A stretch of 64,000 nucleotides of DNA, from the NCBI RefSeq assembly GCF_900070325.1, contig NZ_LN879430.1:2332501-2396500 (forward strand), given 5' to 3'. This stretch comes from Herbinix luporum (GTDB lineage: Bacteria > Bacillota > Clostridia > Lachnospirales > Lachnospiraceae). The translations under genes were made by a program, and so were the position numbers. The notes beneath the pieces were generated by a model. The model saw only the letters and a program-made list of their open reading frames with translations, ran no database searches and was not told where the DNA came from. Shown piece by piece: positions 17,059 to 26,038 of the stretch (positions within the stretch are counted from its first letter, which is position 1; every line of letters begins with the position of its first letter).

Positions 17059-19620
17059 ACGTCCACAACAGTGCTTATACTTCCTTCCACTGTTACAGGG
17101 ACATGGATCATTGGGTTGTATTTTTTTACCGGACCTTCTTATTGGTGCATTAGCCAAGGTATCATCTCTGTTAGTTCCTGTTACCTTAGCTACCTGTTCT
17201 CTTTCAACTTTTTGCTCAACCTTTACATGCATTAAAGCCTTAACTGTTTCCTCTCTTATAGCAGCCGTCATTGCCTCAAACATTTCAAATCCTTGGAATT
17301 TGTATTCTACAATAGGCTGACGGTTACCATAAGCCTGTAGTCCAATTCCTTGTCGAAGCTGATCCATATCATCAATATGATCCATCCATTTACGGTCAAT
17401 TACTTTAAGTAAAATTACCCGCTCAACTTCTCTTAGATGTTCAGGCTCAGGAAATTGTGCTTCTTTTTCTTCATAAAGCTTAACCGCTATCTCTTTTAAA
17501 TGCTGAATCAGATCATTTTTCTTCATCCTCTTCATATCCGGTGTAAGCTCTACTGGATCCATAGGTATTATCGGAAGTAATAGACTGTTTAATTCATCTA
17601 AATTCCATTCATCCGGTGATTGATCCTCGCTTATACAGGTGTTAACACAGCCTTCCACCGTATCGGTTATCATCCTATATATGGTATCACGCATACTTTC
17701 CCCGTTTAAAACTTTTCTTCTTTCTGCGTAAATAACCTCTCTCTGCTCATTATTTACCTGATCGTATTCTAACAGATTCTTTCTGATTCCAAAGTTATTA
17801 CTCTCAATTCTCTTTTGAGCCTTCTCTATGGCGTTAGACAACATTTTATGTTCAATCTGCTCACCTTCCGGTATTCCTAAAGAATTGAAAATGGACATCA
17901 ATCTTTCAGAACCGAACAGCCTCATAAGATCATCTTCAAGGGAAATATAAAATCTAGATTCACCGGGATCTCCCTGTCTTCCTGCACGTCCACGAAGCTG
18001 GTTGTCAATACGTCTTGACTCATGACGCTCTGTACCGATAATTTTTAATCCACCAACCTCTGCGACACCTTCACCCAGCTTAATGTCAGTACCACGGCCT
18101 GCCATATTGGTTGCAATGGTTACTGCCCCTAATTTACCGGCTTCGGCTACTATCTCAGCTTCCATCTCATGGAACTTAGCATTAAGTACATTATGAGGTA
18201 TATTCTTTTTCTTTAACATGGCACTGATTTCTTCAGAGGCATCGATTGTAATAGTACCAACCAGTACCGGTTGTCCTTTTTTATGGGAGGCCACTACTTC
18301 ATTAACAATGGCTTCAAGTTTTTCTTTTTTTGTCTTATAAACCGCATCCTGATGGTCTATACGAATAACCGGAACATTGGTAGGAATCTCAATAACATCC
18401 ATTCCATAGATTTCTCTAAACTCTTGTTCCTCTGTAAGTGCAGTACCGGTCATACCACATTTTTTATGATACTTATTAAAGAAGTTCTGGAAAGTGATAG
18501 TTGCCAAGGTCTTACTTTCTCTTTTTACCTTAACATTCTCCTTAGCTTCAATAGCCTGGTGAAGTCCGTCACTATATCGTCTTCCGGGCATAATACGTCC
18601 GGTAAACTCGTCTACAATTAAGACTTCATTATCCTTAACAACATAGTCTTTATCCCTATGCATTAAGTTATGGGCACGAAGGGCAAGTATTATATTATGT
18701 TGAATTTCAAGATTCTCAGGATCCGCCAAATTCTCAATATTAAAGAATTTCTCAACCTTTTTTATACCTTGTTCTGTTAAATGTACATTTTTTTCTTTCT
18801 CATTGACGATAAAATCGCCTTCTTCTGTTATTTCTTCTTTCATTATGGCAGCCATTTTTGTAAGTTCTCCACTGGCCTTACCTTTTTCAAGCTGTCTTGC
18901 TAAAATATCACAGACCCGATAAAGTTCAGTGGATTTTCCGCTGCTTCCGGATATAATCAAAGGTGTTCTTGCTTCGTCAATAAGTACAGAGTCAACTTCG
19001 TCAATAATAGCATAATGAAGATCCCTTTGTACCAACTGTTCTTTATAAATAACCATATTATCCCTAAGATAATCAAAGCCAAATTCATTGTTGGTACCAT
19101 AGGTAATATCGCAGGCATAGGCTTCCCTACGCTCGTCTTTTTCCATACTGTTTAAGATTACTCCGACTTTTAAGCCTAAAAATTCATGAACCTGCCCCAT
19201 CCATTCAGCGTCACGCTTTGCCAGATAGTCATTTACAGTAACTATATGAACACCCTTCTCCTCTAAAGCATTTAAGTAAGCCGGAAGAGTAGCAACCAAG
19301 GTCTTTCCTTCACCGGTTCTCATTTCGGCAATACGACCTTGATGTAGTATCATACCACCTATTAACTGTACTCTAAAATGCCTTAACCCAATAGTCCTTT
19401 TTGAGGCCTCTCGTACAGTAGCATATGCTTCTACCAATATATCATCAAGAGTTTCACCATTTTTAAGCCTATTTTTAAATTCAGCTGTCTTTGCCCTAAG
19501 AGCTTCATCTGAAAGCTTTTCATATTCCGGCTCCAAAGCTTCTATTCTGTCTACTAAAGGCAATATTCGCTTAATTTCTCTTTCACTATGAGTGCCAAAT
19601 ATTTTTTGTATCAATCCCAT
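17050..19620 (-). CDS. secA: Preprotein translocase ATPase SecA
   Basis: ATPase motor that drives preproteins through SecYEG. From the ATG at 19620 (AGGAGTG upstream) it has 856 residues. Walker A RTGEGKT is at about 101-107, the DEAD-type motif is [13 protein letters not shown], and the preprotein cross-linking domain follows. The C-terminal zinc motif [13 protein letters not shown] is intact. An in-frame extension to 19665 lacks a ribosome binding site. prfB follows 89 bases downstream, a common Firmicute arrangement. Confidence 0.96.
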   Translation of the reverse strand: MGLIQKIFGTHSEREIKRILPLVDRIEALEPEYEKLSDEALRAKTAEFKNRLKNGETLDDILVEAYATVREASKRTIGLRHFRVQLIGGMILHQGRIAEMRTGEGKTLVATLPAYLNALEEKGVHIVTVNDYLAKRDAEWMGQVHEFLGLKVGVILNSMEKDERREAYACDITYGTNNEFGFDYLRDNMVIYKEQLVQRDLHYAIIDEVDSVLIDEARTPLIISGSSGKSTELYRVCDILARQLEKGKASGELTKMAAIMKEEITEEGDFIVNEKEKNVHLTEQGIKKVEKFFNIENLADPENLEIQHNIILALRAHNLMHRDKDYVVKDNEVLIVDEFTGRIMPGRRYSDGLHQAIEAKENVKVKRESKTLATITFQNFFNKYHKKCGMTGTALTEEQEFREIYGMDVIEIPTNVPVIRIDHQDAVYKTKKEKLEAIVNEVVASHKKGQPVLVGTITIDASEEISAMLKKKNIPHNVLNAKFHEMEAEIVAEAGKLGAVTIATNMAGRGTDIKLGEGVAEVGGLKIIGTERHESRRIDNQLRGRAGRQGDPGESRFYISLEDDLMRLFGSERLMSIFNSLGIPEGEQIEHKMLSNAIEKAQKRIESNNFGIRKNLLEYDQVNNEQREVIYAERRKVLNGESMRDTIYRMITDTVEGCVNTCISEDQSPDEWNLDELNSLLLPIIPMDPVELTPDMKRMKKNDLIQHLKEIAVKLYEEKEAQFPEPEHLREVERVILLKVIDRKWMDHIDDMDQLRQGIGLQAYGNRQPIVEYKFQGFEMFEAMTAAIREETVKALMHVKVEQKVEREQVAKVTGTNRDDTLANAPIRRSGKKIQPNDPCPCNSGRKYKHCCGRNV

Positions 19621-19670
19621 CTTATACTCACTCCTGTATTTTGCATATTCTATGCAATTATTCACCTAAT

Positions 19671-19699
19671 ATTGTAACATTACCATAATACTTATTCAA
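19671..19699 (-). promoter_or_regulatory. Sigma-A promoter of secA
   Basis: Minus-strand TTGAAT (19694-19699), 17-base spacer, TACAAT (19671-19676), about 50 bases before the secA ATG. Confidence 0.7.
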
Positions 19700-19727
19700 C
19701 TTAATTTTATAGGCCAAGCACAGGATG

Positions 19728-19785
19728 CAAAAGGACTGTCGCAATTATAAAGGGTAAACCTTTTTATAAATATTGCGACAGTCCT
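19728..19785 (-). terminator. Terminator of hpf
   Basis: A long hairpin with arms AGGACTGTCGCAAT (19732-19745) and ATTGCGACAGTCCT, with T residues on either side. It lies about 40 bases behind the hpf stop and before the secA promoter. Confidence 0.85.
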
Positions 19786-19822
19786 TTTTATTTATAAACA
19801 AAACAATTATATATAATTTATA

Positions 19823-20350
19823 TTAGAACTCTGGTTCAATTAGCCCATAAGTGTTACCTTTTCTTTTGTATACAACATTTACTTCATTAGTATTGGCATT
19901 TCTAAATACATAGAAGTTATGTCCTAGCAACTCCATCTGAATACATGCTTCTTCTGCATCCATGGGCTTAATTGCAAACCTCTTGGTCTTAACAATCTTT
20001 ATAGCTTCATCTTCTTCATGATTATCTTCTATAAAAGCCTTCTTAAAATTAAATGAGGCATGTTTATGATTGGTTAATTTATTCTTATACTTTCTTAACT
20101 GACGTTCAATAACTTCTTCAACCAAATCAATTGACACATACATATCATTACTAACCTCTTCGGCTCTTATAATACTTCCTTTAACCGGAATAGTCACTTC
20201 GATTTTTTGTCTGTCTTTTTCCACACTAAGGGTCACATGAATTTCTGTATCAGGAGTGAAATAACGTTCCAGTTTGCCAATCTTTTCATAAACCGCTGTC
20301 TTTAAGCTTTCCGTTACGTCAATATTCTTTCCACTGATAATATAACGCAT
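19823..20350 (-). CDS. hpf: Ribosome hibernation promoting factor, long form
   Basis: Dimerises 70S ribosomes into inactive 100S particles in stationary phase. The N-terminal S30AE domain covers residues 1-100 (MRYIISGKNIDVTESLKTAV), a short linker follows, and a C-terminal dimerisation domain (about 120-175, KRFAIKPMDAEEACIQMELLGH) makes it the long form typical of Firmicutes. The 175-residue length is usual. It has a strong promoter and its own terminator. Confidence 0.95.
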   Translation of the reverse strand: MRYIISGKNIDVTESLKTAVYEKIGKLERYFTPDTEIHVTLSVEKDRQKIEVTIPVKGSIIRAEEVSNDMYVSIDLVEEVIERQLRKYKNKLTNHKHASFNFKKAFIEDNHEEDEAIKIVKTKRFAIKPMDAEEACIQMELLGHNFYVFRNANTNEVNVVYKRKGNTYGLIEPEF

Positions 20351-20370
20351 AAAATCAACTCCTTTACTAT

Positions 20371-20395
20371 ATTAGCATCAAACTAATATGCTAAT
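20371..20395 (-). promoter_or_regulatory. Inverted repeat at the hpf transcription start
   Basis: Perfect 8-bp arms ATTAGCAT (20371-20378) and ATGCTAAT (20388-20395) with a 9-base spacer lie just downstream of the hpf -10. It may be an operator or a 5'-end hairpin of the mRNA. Confidence 0.5.
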
Positions 20396-20398
20396 TAA

Positions 20399-20427
20399 AT
20401 TATAACATAGTAAAAAATATGTGACAA
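20399..20427 (-). promoter_or_regulatory. Sigma-A promoter of hpf
   Basis: Minus-strand TTGTCA (20422-20427), 17-base spacer, perfect TATAAT (20399-20404). Confidence 0.8.
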
Positions 20428-20931
20428 GCATTATAAAATTCTGTGGCTACTTACTATTTGTAAATAACAGGATCCTATGTTTTCCAACTATTTTCGTTAA
20501 ATTTTAGTCAACTCATTGCATATTCAGATATTATCCGACAATTAAAAAGTCAAGTTATTTCAGGTAATTTTTTGTCAAAAAGGTCGATTTATCATAAGTA
20601 ACAAAACGGATTTTCGAACTTGACATGTTTTTTCATGCGACAATAGTAGTTGATAACTGTGGATAATGTGGATAAATCCGTGTATAACTTCTTTTTATAT
20701 AAAAATAAAGCTTTTTAAATGTTGATAACTTTTTGATAAATTTATTTGGAAAAAACAGTATTATCCAATATATGTAATTTTCCGCGGTCTTTTGTGCAAG
20801 ATTACCATAGCTTGCTTTGTCAATAGAACTTTTCAATAAATTTTATAATCTTTTGCCATTTAAGAATTTCTCTAATTTAATCAATTTTCAAAACTTTATG
20901 AAAGTTGAATTATTTATTGCAAATTCAACTA
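20428..20931. other. Gene-free AT-rich spacer between hpf and the NlpC/P60 gene
   Basis: About 500 bases without a credible gene. A 67-codon minus-strand frame crosses the repeat cluster but has no ribosome binding site and reads as low-complexity AT-rich sequence. The only organised content I see is the DnaA-box-like cluster at 20648-20728, flanked on both sides by very AT-rich DNA. A plus-strand TTGACA at 20620-20625 lacks a matching -10. Confidence 0.7.
20648..20728 (-). promoter_or_regulatory. Cluster of five DnaA-box-like 9-mers
   Basis: On the minus strand, in order: TTATCAACA (20720-20728), TTATACACG (20679-20687), TTATCCACA (20667-20675), TTATCCACA (20658-20666) and TTATCAACT (20648-20656). 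The two middle ones match the consensus DnaA box exactly and abut directly. All five have the same orientation. Such density is usual upstream of dnaA, but no replication gene is near. It may be an ectopic DnaA-binding cluster. Confidence 0.7.
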
Positions 20932-20979
20932 TAAAATAAAAAGAGCTGTTTCAAATTAATAATATAATTTGAAACAGCT
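20932..20979 (-). terminator. Terminator of the NlpC/P60 gene
   Basis: Fifteen-base perfect arms AGCTGTTTCAAATTA (20944-20958) and TAATTTGAAACAGCT (20965-20979) around a short loop, followed on the minus strand by CTTTTTATTTTAT. It lies 15 bases behind the stop codon. Confidence 0.9.
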
Positions 20980-20994
20980 TAAAATATCTAAATA

Positions 20995-22281
20995 TTAACC
21001 AATCACTCTTCTCATGCAGTAAACTTTTCTATAATTATATTTTGATATAATTATTCCCTGTCTTTTATTAGCTGCATGTACAATTTTATCATTACCTATA
21101 TATATAGCCACATGGTTAACTACACCTTTATTATTGGTATAGAAAACTAAATCTCCAGGCTTACGATCACTAACATTAATCTTACGTCCGGCTGATCTGG
21201 CTTGATCCCTAGAAACCCTATCAAGGGTATAACCAAACTGTTTATAGATGGTATATACAAATCCTGAGCAATCTGCTCCCTTTGTCAGACTTACACCGCC
21301 CCACACATATGGGTTACCGACAAACTTCTGGGCATAAGAAGCTATCTCTTGTCCGGTACTACTGCTTTTACTGCTAGAACTTGAACTTTCTGATTTTTTT
21401 GTTTCTTCTTTTTTATTTTCCGCAGCTTTCTTAGCTTCCGCTTGTTTTTTAGCTTCTGCCTGTTTTCTAGCCTCTTCTTGCTTTCTTGCTTCTTCCTTCT
21501 TTCTAGCCTCTTCTTGACGTCTTCTTTCTTCTTCCTCTGCTAACCTTTCAGCTTCAGCTCTTTCAGCCTCTTGCTGCTCTCTAATTCTTCTTTGCTCCTC
21601 CTCAATGGAGATAGCCTTTTGGAATATTACTTCTATGTCCACATAGTCTTTATGTACATATCCTTCAAAATCATTACCTTGGTCATCAGAACTAAGAAGT
21701 ATTTTAACCCATTCACCCTGTTCCTCTATAATAGGGAAACGCTCACCTAAGGGAATTAGTTCTAAGGTTCTAGATTCTAAGTTTGGTTCTTCACGAACCC
21801 GTAATGTTTGGGTTCTAATAACCGTAGCATATTTCTCTGCAAATTTGTCAGCTAATTTTTCTGCTTCCTTACCGCAGGCAAGATAATTAGAAGCTATATA
21901 ACCTTCTACATCACCTGAAACAATTTTTACCCAGTCTCCTTCGAGCCACTCTAAAATATCAGCTGCACATCCCTCATACAGCTTACCGACAATTTTACTT
22001 TCGGTAGATGGCTTGCTTCTGATATTTACATAACTGGATGCTTTAGATACACCCAAATTAGCAAAAGGCGATTTAATCTCAGTATTATAAACTTTGTCAA
22101 TTTTTTCGTTAACCTTATCATCACTGCTAGCAAACACATCACTAAGAATCTTAGATATACCTGCTACACCCTGTTCAACTGATGTTGTTTGATTTCCATA
22201 GGCTTTATCATTTGTAGTTGAAAAAAACACCAAGGCCGATGCTGCAAATAATGCAGACTTCAAAGCCATACTTTTTTTCAT
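20995..22281 (-). CDS. Secreted SH3-SH3-NlpC/P60 peptidoglycan hydrolase
   Basis: Predicted cell-wall endopeptidase, 428 residues. Order: signal peptide (1-30), two bacterial SH3 domains (about 78-137, starting SSYVNIRSKPS, and 150-220, starting TQTLRVREEPN), a long Glu/Arg/Lys/Ala coiled-coil linker (about 222-300), a serine run, and a C-terminal NlpC/P60 domain with the catalytic segment GADCSGFVYTIY and a later HVAIYIG containing the His. Closely resembles the 44148-45371 protein in its SH3 part but carries a different catalytic domain. Strong promoter, single-gene transcript. Confidence 0.93.
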   Translation of the reverse strand: MKKSMALKSALFAASALVFFSTTNDKAYGNQTTSVEQGVAGISKILSDVFASSDDKVNEKIDKVYNTEIKSPFANLGVSKASSYVNIRSKPSTESKIVGKLYEGCAADILEWLEGDWVKIVSGDVEGYIASNYLACGKEAEKLADKFAEKYATVIRTQTLRVREEPNLESRTLELIPLGERFPIIEEQGEWVKILLSSDDQGNDFEGYVHKDYVDIEVIFQKAISIEEEQRRIREQQEAERAEAERLAEEEERRRQEEARKKEEARKQEEARKQAEAKKQAEAKKAAENKKEETKKSESSSSSSKSSSTGQEIASYAQKFVGNPYVWGGVSLTKGADCSGFVYTIYKQFGYTLDRVSRDQARSAGRKINVSDRKPGDLVFYTNNKGVVNHVAIYIGNDKIVHAANKRQGIIISKYNYRKVYCMRRVIG

Positions 22282-22385
22282 ACCGTATTCCTCCCAAGTA
22301 TCGTAAGCAAGAATCTGCTTTTGTCTAATCCAATATGGATCAATTTCGGTTGAATTGTTACAAAATTATTACATTTCTGATAACA

Positions 22386-22414
22386 ATTATAACAAACCCG
22401 ATACTTGGTGTCAA
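22386..22414 (-). promoter_or_regulatory. Consensus sigma-A promoter of the NlpC/P60 gene
   Basis: Minus-strand TTGACA (22409-22414), 17-base spacer, TATAAT (22386-22391). Both boxes match consensus exactly. The leader before the ATG is about 100 bases. Confidence 0.85.
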
Positions 22415-22510
22415 TCTATAATTGTAGAAAAATACGGTAAAAAAGGCGTTTTTTATGGCTTTATCAAATTTTACACGACATTTGTACTATTTTAAATAAT
22501 TATTAACTTA

Positions 22511-23428
22511 TTAATTTTCATTTAAATATTTTTCAACCCCTGTAATTGAATTAGCTCCGTCCGCTGCTGCAGTTATAATTTGACGCAGATTTTTAGTCCT
22601 GATATCTCCTGCTGCAAATACTCCGGGTACATTGGTTTGGCAATCTTCACCGGCAATAATATATCCACTATCATCAAGGGCAACTATATCCTTATAAACT
22701 TGGGAACTTGGAATATATCCTACGGCAATAAAGACTCCGGAAACCTCAAGGGTGGATATCTCATTGGTTTTTACATTCTTTACATCTATAGACTCTACAG
22801 TTTCTGTTCCCTTTATTCTTTCTACAACATTATCCCACAAAATTGTAACATTATCTATGGCCTCCAGTTTATTGACACTGCTTTTTGCAGCCCTAAACTG
22901 ATCTCTCCTATGAATAATATATACTTTCTTACATATTCTTGACAGAAATATTGCATCTTCAACCGCAACATCTCCGCCTCCTACTACAGCAACTGTCTTA
23001 TTCCTGAAAAATGCTCCGTCACAAGTGGCACAATATGACACTCCCAGTCCCGAAAATTCTTCTTCTCCCTCCACATCCAGATGACGGGGTAGTCCGCCGG
23101 CTGCAATAACAGCTGTTTTTGACCTGTACTGTGTGCCATTTTCTAAGGTAACCACCTTTATATTATCTTCTAGTTCAAATTTGACAACTTCTCCTGTAAT
23201 AAATGTGGTATTTAATTTCTCACAATGCTCTCTAAATTTTGAACTAAGATCAAAACCACTAATTCCTGGAGTTCCGGGATAATTATCAACTTCATAAGTA
23301 TTAATAATTTGTCCACCGCTTAATGGGTTTTTTTCAATAACTATACAATTTAACTCTGCTCTTTGTGCATAAATGGCGGCTGCTAAACCAGCCGGACCGG
23401 AACCGATAATTATAACATCATAATTCAT
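22511..23428 (-). CDS. trxB: Thioredoxin-disulfide reductase
   Basis: NADPH-dependent flavoprotein that reduces thioredoxin. FAD-binding GSGPAG is at 9-14, redox-active CATC at 133-136, NADPH-binding VVGGGDVAVEDA near 147-158 and the C-terminal FAD motif FAAGDIR near 280. It has 305 residues, as usual for the low-molecular-weight type. AAGGAGG precedes the ATG. It is divergent from the small YjfB-like gene. Confidence 0.95.
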   Translation of the reverse strand: MNYDVIIIGSGPAGLAAAIYAQRAELNCIVIEKNPLSGGQIINTYEVDNYPGTPGISGFDLSSKFREHCEKLNTTFITGEVVKFELEDNIKVVTLENGTQYRSKTAVIAAGGLPRHLDVEGEEEFSGLGVSYCATCDGAFFRNKTVAVVGGGDVAVEDAIFLSRICKKVYIIHRRDQFRAAKSSVNKLEAIDNVTILWDNVVERIKGTETVESIDVKNVKTNEISTLEVSGVFIAVGYIPSSQVYKDIVALDDSGYIIAGEDCQTNVPGVFAAGDIRTKNLRQIITAAADGANSITGVEKYLNEN

Positions 23429-23570
23429 AAGAAAACCTCCTTAAACTTGAATAATATTAATAAACCGTTTATATTTTCATAAAAATATGATATACTTAAT
23501 ACCAATAAATAAACATTTCAACATTATTATTATAAATAATTTGATAAATATTTAATGAAAAGGAGTTATT

Positions 23571-23744
23571 ATGAATATATCCCTTCCTATAGTGACCAGT
23601 CCCACCATAGACAGTGTGGATGTAGGTGTAGCGGTACTTGCAAAAAACTTAGACACCGTAGAAGAACTTGGCCAAAGTATGATAAAAATGATGGAGCAAT
23701 CAGTTGCACCATATTTAGGGCAAAATATTGATATTATGGTATAA
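23571..23744 (+). CDS. YjfB-family putative motility protein, 57 aa
   Basis: A short gene easily missed: ATG at 23571 preceded by AAAGGAG, 57 codons, TAA at 23742-23744. The C-terminal half, MEQSVAPYLGQNIDIMV, matches the pattern I know from the YjfB family (putative motility protein, about 60 residues, ending in PHLGxNIDI). The N-terminal half is helical and hydrophobic-patterned. The function is not established; flagellar genes occur about 1.1-8 kb away in this window. Confidence 0.8.
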   Translation: MNISLPIVTSPTIDSVDVGVAVLAKNLDTVEELGQSMIKMMEQSVAPYLGQNIDIMV

Positions 23745-23802
23745 GCCATATTAATAATATCAGGAGTAGTAATATGGTACCTGATGTTTAATTTATATGG
23801 CT
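23744..23802 (+). other. Nested hairpins behind the YjfB-like gene
   Basis: Outer arms AGCCATAT (23744-23751) and ATATGGCT (23795-23802) enclose an inner stem ATCAGG (23759-23764) and CCTGAT (23780-23785). It starts on the last base of the stop codon and is not followed by a clean T-run, so it may be a stability element. Confidence 0.45.
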
Positions 23803-23819
23803 TCATTTATGGCCTGATT

Positions 23820-23860
23820 AAGCATACTTTTCATACTCCTTCATTAGTATGCTTATTATA
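23820..23860 (+). terminator. Probable terminator between the YjfB-like gene and cvfB
   Basis: Nine-base perfect arms AAGCATACT (23820-23828) and AGTATGCTT (23846-23854), followed by ATTATAT. The T-tract is weak. Confidence 0.5.
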
Positions 23861-23936
23861 TCAGAGCCTAATAATAAAAACCAGTCATTTAAACTAATAG
23901 ATATATATTACATCTTTTTGTCGAAAGGAAAATGAA

Positions 23937-24782
23937 ATGCTAGAATTAGGAAAGTATCAAACACTTGAGGTTTGTAAAAAAACAGACTTTGGAGTATATC
24001 TATGCAAGCCCGGTTCAGACATGAGTCATAGGGTACTTCTTCCCTTAAAAGAAGTACCGGATAATGTTAAGCTAAAAGACCAGATTGATGTTTTTATTTA
24101 TAAAGATTCAGAAGATAGATATATTGCAACCACATCTAAGGTTCCCATAACTGTCGGTTCTCTTGCCCTTCTAAGAGTAAAAGAAGTAACAGCTATCGGA
24201 GCCTTTTTAGACTGGGGACTAAGTAAAGATCTTTTTCTCCCCTTTAAAGAACAGACAAGCAAGGTTAAAACAGGGGATAAGGTATTAGTATCCCTTTATG
24301 TAGATAAAAGCAAACGGCTTTGTGCCACTATGAAAGTCTACGACTATCTATCCACCGATTCAAATTATCAGGTGGGTGATATGGTCTCAGGAATTATTTA
24401 TGATAAACTTGAGGCATTTGGTGCCTTTGTAGCAGTGGACAATCTTTATTCTGCATTAATTCCCAATAATGAGATCTTTAAACCCCTAAATATCGGTGAA
24501 ACTGTTAAGGCTAGAGTAATTGAAGTTAGAGATGATAAAAAGCTTACCTTAAGCCTAAGGGATAGATCTTATATTCAGATGGATTCCGATGCCCAAATGA
24601 TACTAGAACGTTTAAAAGAGGCCGGGGGCTTTCTGCCTTATCATGATAAAACGGATTCTCAGTTGATTAAGGAAAATTTTCATATCAGTAAGAATTCATT
24701 TAAGAGAGCTATCGGTAAATTATATAAGGAGAGATTAATTACCATATCTGAAAACGGTATCTCTTTAAATAAAGATTCATAG
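23937..24782 (+). CDS. cvfB: CvfB-family S1 RNA-binding protein
   Basis: Cytoplasmic RNA-binding protein of 281 residues with three S1-like repeats and a C-terminal winged-helix-like part. Visible S1 cores are LLRVKEVTAIGAFLDWGL near 81 and SGIIYDKLEAFGAFVAVDN near 157. The C-terminus FHISKNSFKRAIGKLYKERLI fits the winged helix. In Staphylococcus the family influences virulence-gene expression; the role here is unknown. The ATG follows GAAAGGAAA. Confidence 0.9.
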   Translation: MLELGKYQTLEVCKKTDFGVYLCKPGSDMSHRVLLPLKEVPDNVKLKDQIDVFIYKDSEDRYIATTSKVPITVGSLALLRVKEVTAIGAFLDWGLSKDLFLPFKEQTSKVKTGDKVLVSLYVDKSKRLCATMKVYDYLSTDSNYQVGDMVSGIIYDKLEAFGAFVAVDNLYSALIPNNEIFKPLNIGETVKARVIEVRDDKKLTLSLRDRSYIQMDSDAQMILERLKEAGGFLPYHDKTDSQLIKENFHISKNSFKRAIGKLYKERLITISENGISLNKDS

Positions 24783-24804
24783 TAAAACACATAATACTAT
24801 ATAA

Positions 24805-24850
24805 AAAAGAGCCGGTTTTATATAAATAATATAATACCGGTTCTTTTTAT
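24805..24850 (+). terminator. Terminator of cvfB, shared with the convergent YvyF-like gene
   Basis: AAGAGCCGGT (24807-24816) pairs with ACCGGTTCTT (24836-24845) with one G-U pair and is followed by TTTATTTTATTTTT. The A-rich left side gives a T-run for the opposite strand, so it can work in both directions. Confidence 0.85.
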
Positions 24851-24851
24851 T

Positions 24852-25259
24852 TTATTTTTGATCTAGATAGCGCATCCTTGCACTATCCTTAGGATCTGCG
24901 GACTTTTTATCGCTGTTTTTTTGAGAATATAAACTTTCAAATCCTTTTGCAAGCCTATCTTTACATGCCTTGCAGAATCTCCCTGTCCTAATGGTAACCC
25001 CACATCCTTCACAATCAAGTCCAATCATTGAATCCTCTGCAAATGTCAATCTCTCTTCACGAATCCATTGGGTTATTTGAGCTACGCTAACTTCGCACTC
25101 TTCAGATACTTCTTTTATACCTACCCGGGGATGATCATATATATATTCCTTAACCATTTCAAATTTTTTATCAAGAGCATTTGCACAGGTTGGACATATT
25201 GGGGGACCACTAAGATAATTAAATAATTTCCCGCATGTTCTGCAATTCCTTACATCCAT
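24852..25259 (-). CDS. YvyF-like flagellar-operon zinc protein
   Basis: The 135-residue protein has two zinc-finger-like parts (CRTC and CPTC in the first 30 residues; CEGC and CKAC near 90-110) around a helix-turn-helix-like middle (VGIKEVSEECEVSVAQITQWIREERL). This is the architecture of the YvyF/TIGR03826 family found beside comF in flagellar late operons. The ATG at 25259 follows AGGAGG by 7 bases; the upstream extension into comF has no such site. It lies 47 bases behind comF. Confidence 0.85.
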   Translation of the reverse strand: MDVRNCRTCGKLFNYLSGPPICPTCANALDKKFEMVKEYIYDHPRVGIKEVSEECEVSVAQITQWIREERLTFAEDSMIGLDCEGCGVTIRTGRFCKACKDRLAKGFESLYSQKNSDKKSADPKDSARMRYLDQK

Positions 25260-25306
25260 TCTCATTCCTCCTGTTACCTTCCTTTCGAAAGATAAGATAT
25301 ATACTT

Positions 25307-26029
25307 CTAGAAGCCTTTGCCTATGCATAAAGTAATAAAATAAACTTGCTTTATTCCATTATTTTTTAACACATTGGTACAGGCTTCAATTGTACTGCCC
25401 GTGGTATAAATATCGTCTACCAAAAGTAGTCTACTCAAACTTCTAGGATATTTGTCAGCCAAGTCTTTATTAAACTCAAAGGCTTCCTGAAGATTCCTCA
25501 ACCTTTCCTTATCACTTAATTGCTTTTGAGGTAAGGTCCTTTTATTCCTAATTATCAAATTAGATAATACCGGTATCTTAAGTTCTTTACCAATACCTTT
25601 TGCTAGAATTTCAGCTTGGTTATACCCTCTTTCACGGTACTTACTCTTATGTATGGGCACCGGTACAATTATATCCGGATCCATCTTAAGTATTGTCTTA
25701 CCATAATTTTTTACAATCTCTTGAATATAATATTTGGCATATTCTTTTTTATAACCATATTTAAAATTAGAAATTGATCTTTTCATTGTAGAATCATAAA
25801 GCCATAAAGCATAACCATATTCAAAATGGTAATCTTTACGTCTGCAATCAGCACAATATTCTGCCTGGTCATCTTCCACAGGTTTACTGCACTTTTTACA
25901 ACGGGGTTCACAAATAAGCTGTAGTTTCTTTTCACAGGGAAGGCATATTTTTCGGTCTTTAGGAATGACAATGTCTTCACAAACCGGACACCGAGGGGGA
26001 TAAAGCATGTCTAATATGGCCTGCAGCAA
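25307..26029 (-). CDS. comF: ComF family phosphoribosyltransferase-like protein
   Basis: Late-competence protein involved in DNA uptake in naturally competent Firmicutes. It starts with a zinc-binding region of four CxxC pairs (CPVC, CLPC, CKKC, CADC; residues 14-60). A type I phosphoribosyltransferase domain follows, with the PRPP loop LLLVDDIYTTGST near 206-218. At 240 residues it is full length. Whether this organism is competent cannot be told. Confidence 0.92.
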   Translation of the reverse strand: MLQAILDMLYPPRCPVCEDIVIPKDRKICLPCEKKLQLICEPRCKKCSKPVEDDQAEYCADCRRKDYHFEYGYALWLYDSTMKRSISNFKYGYKKEYAKYYIQEIVKNYGKTILKMDPDIIVPVPIHKSKYRERGYNQAEILAKGIGKELKIPVLSNLIIRNKRTLPQKQLSDKERLRNLQEAFEFNKDLADKYPRSLSRLLLVDDIYTTGSTIEACTNVLKNNGIKQVYFITLCIGKGF

Positions 26030-26038
26030 TTTATTCTC

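Noticed and set aside
20633..20836. 67-codon minus-strand open frame in the hpf spacer
   Set aside because: No ribosome binding site, AT-driven composition, and it spans the DnaA-box cluster; treated as spurious.
20400..20990. Possible chromosomal origin of replication
   Set aside because: The DnaA-box density is origin-like, but no dnaA/dnaN/gyrB genes are near, so I report it only as a cluster.
21400..21620. Repetitive AG/CT-rich stretch that could be a DNA repeat or recombination site
   Set aside because: It is the coding sequence of a Glu/Arg/Lys coiled-coil linker in the NlpC/P60 protein.
23552..23806. 84-codon minus-strand frame opposite the YjfB-like gene
   Set aside because: No start signal; the plus-strand gene with AAAGGAG and family-like ending is better supported.
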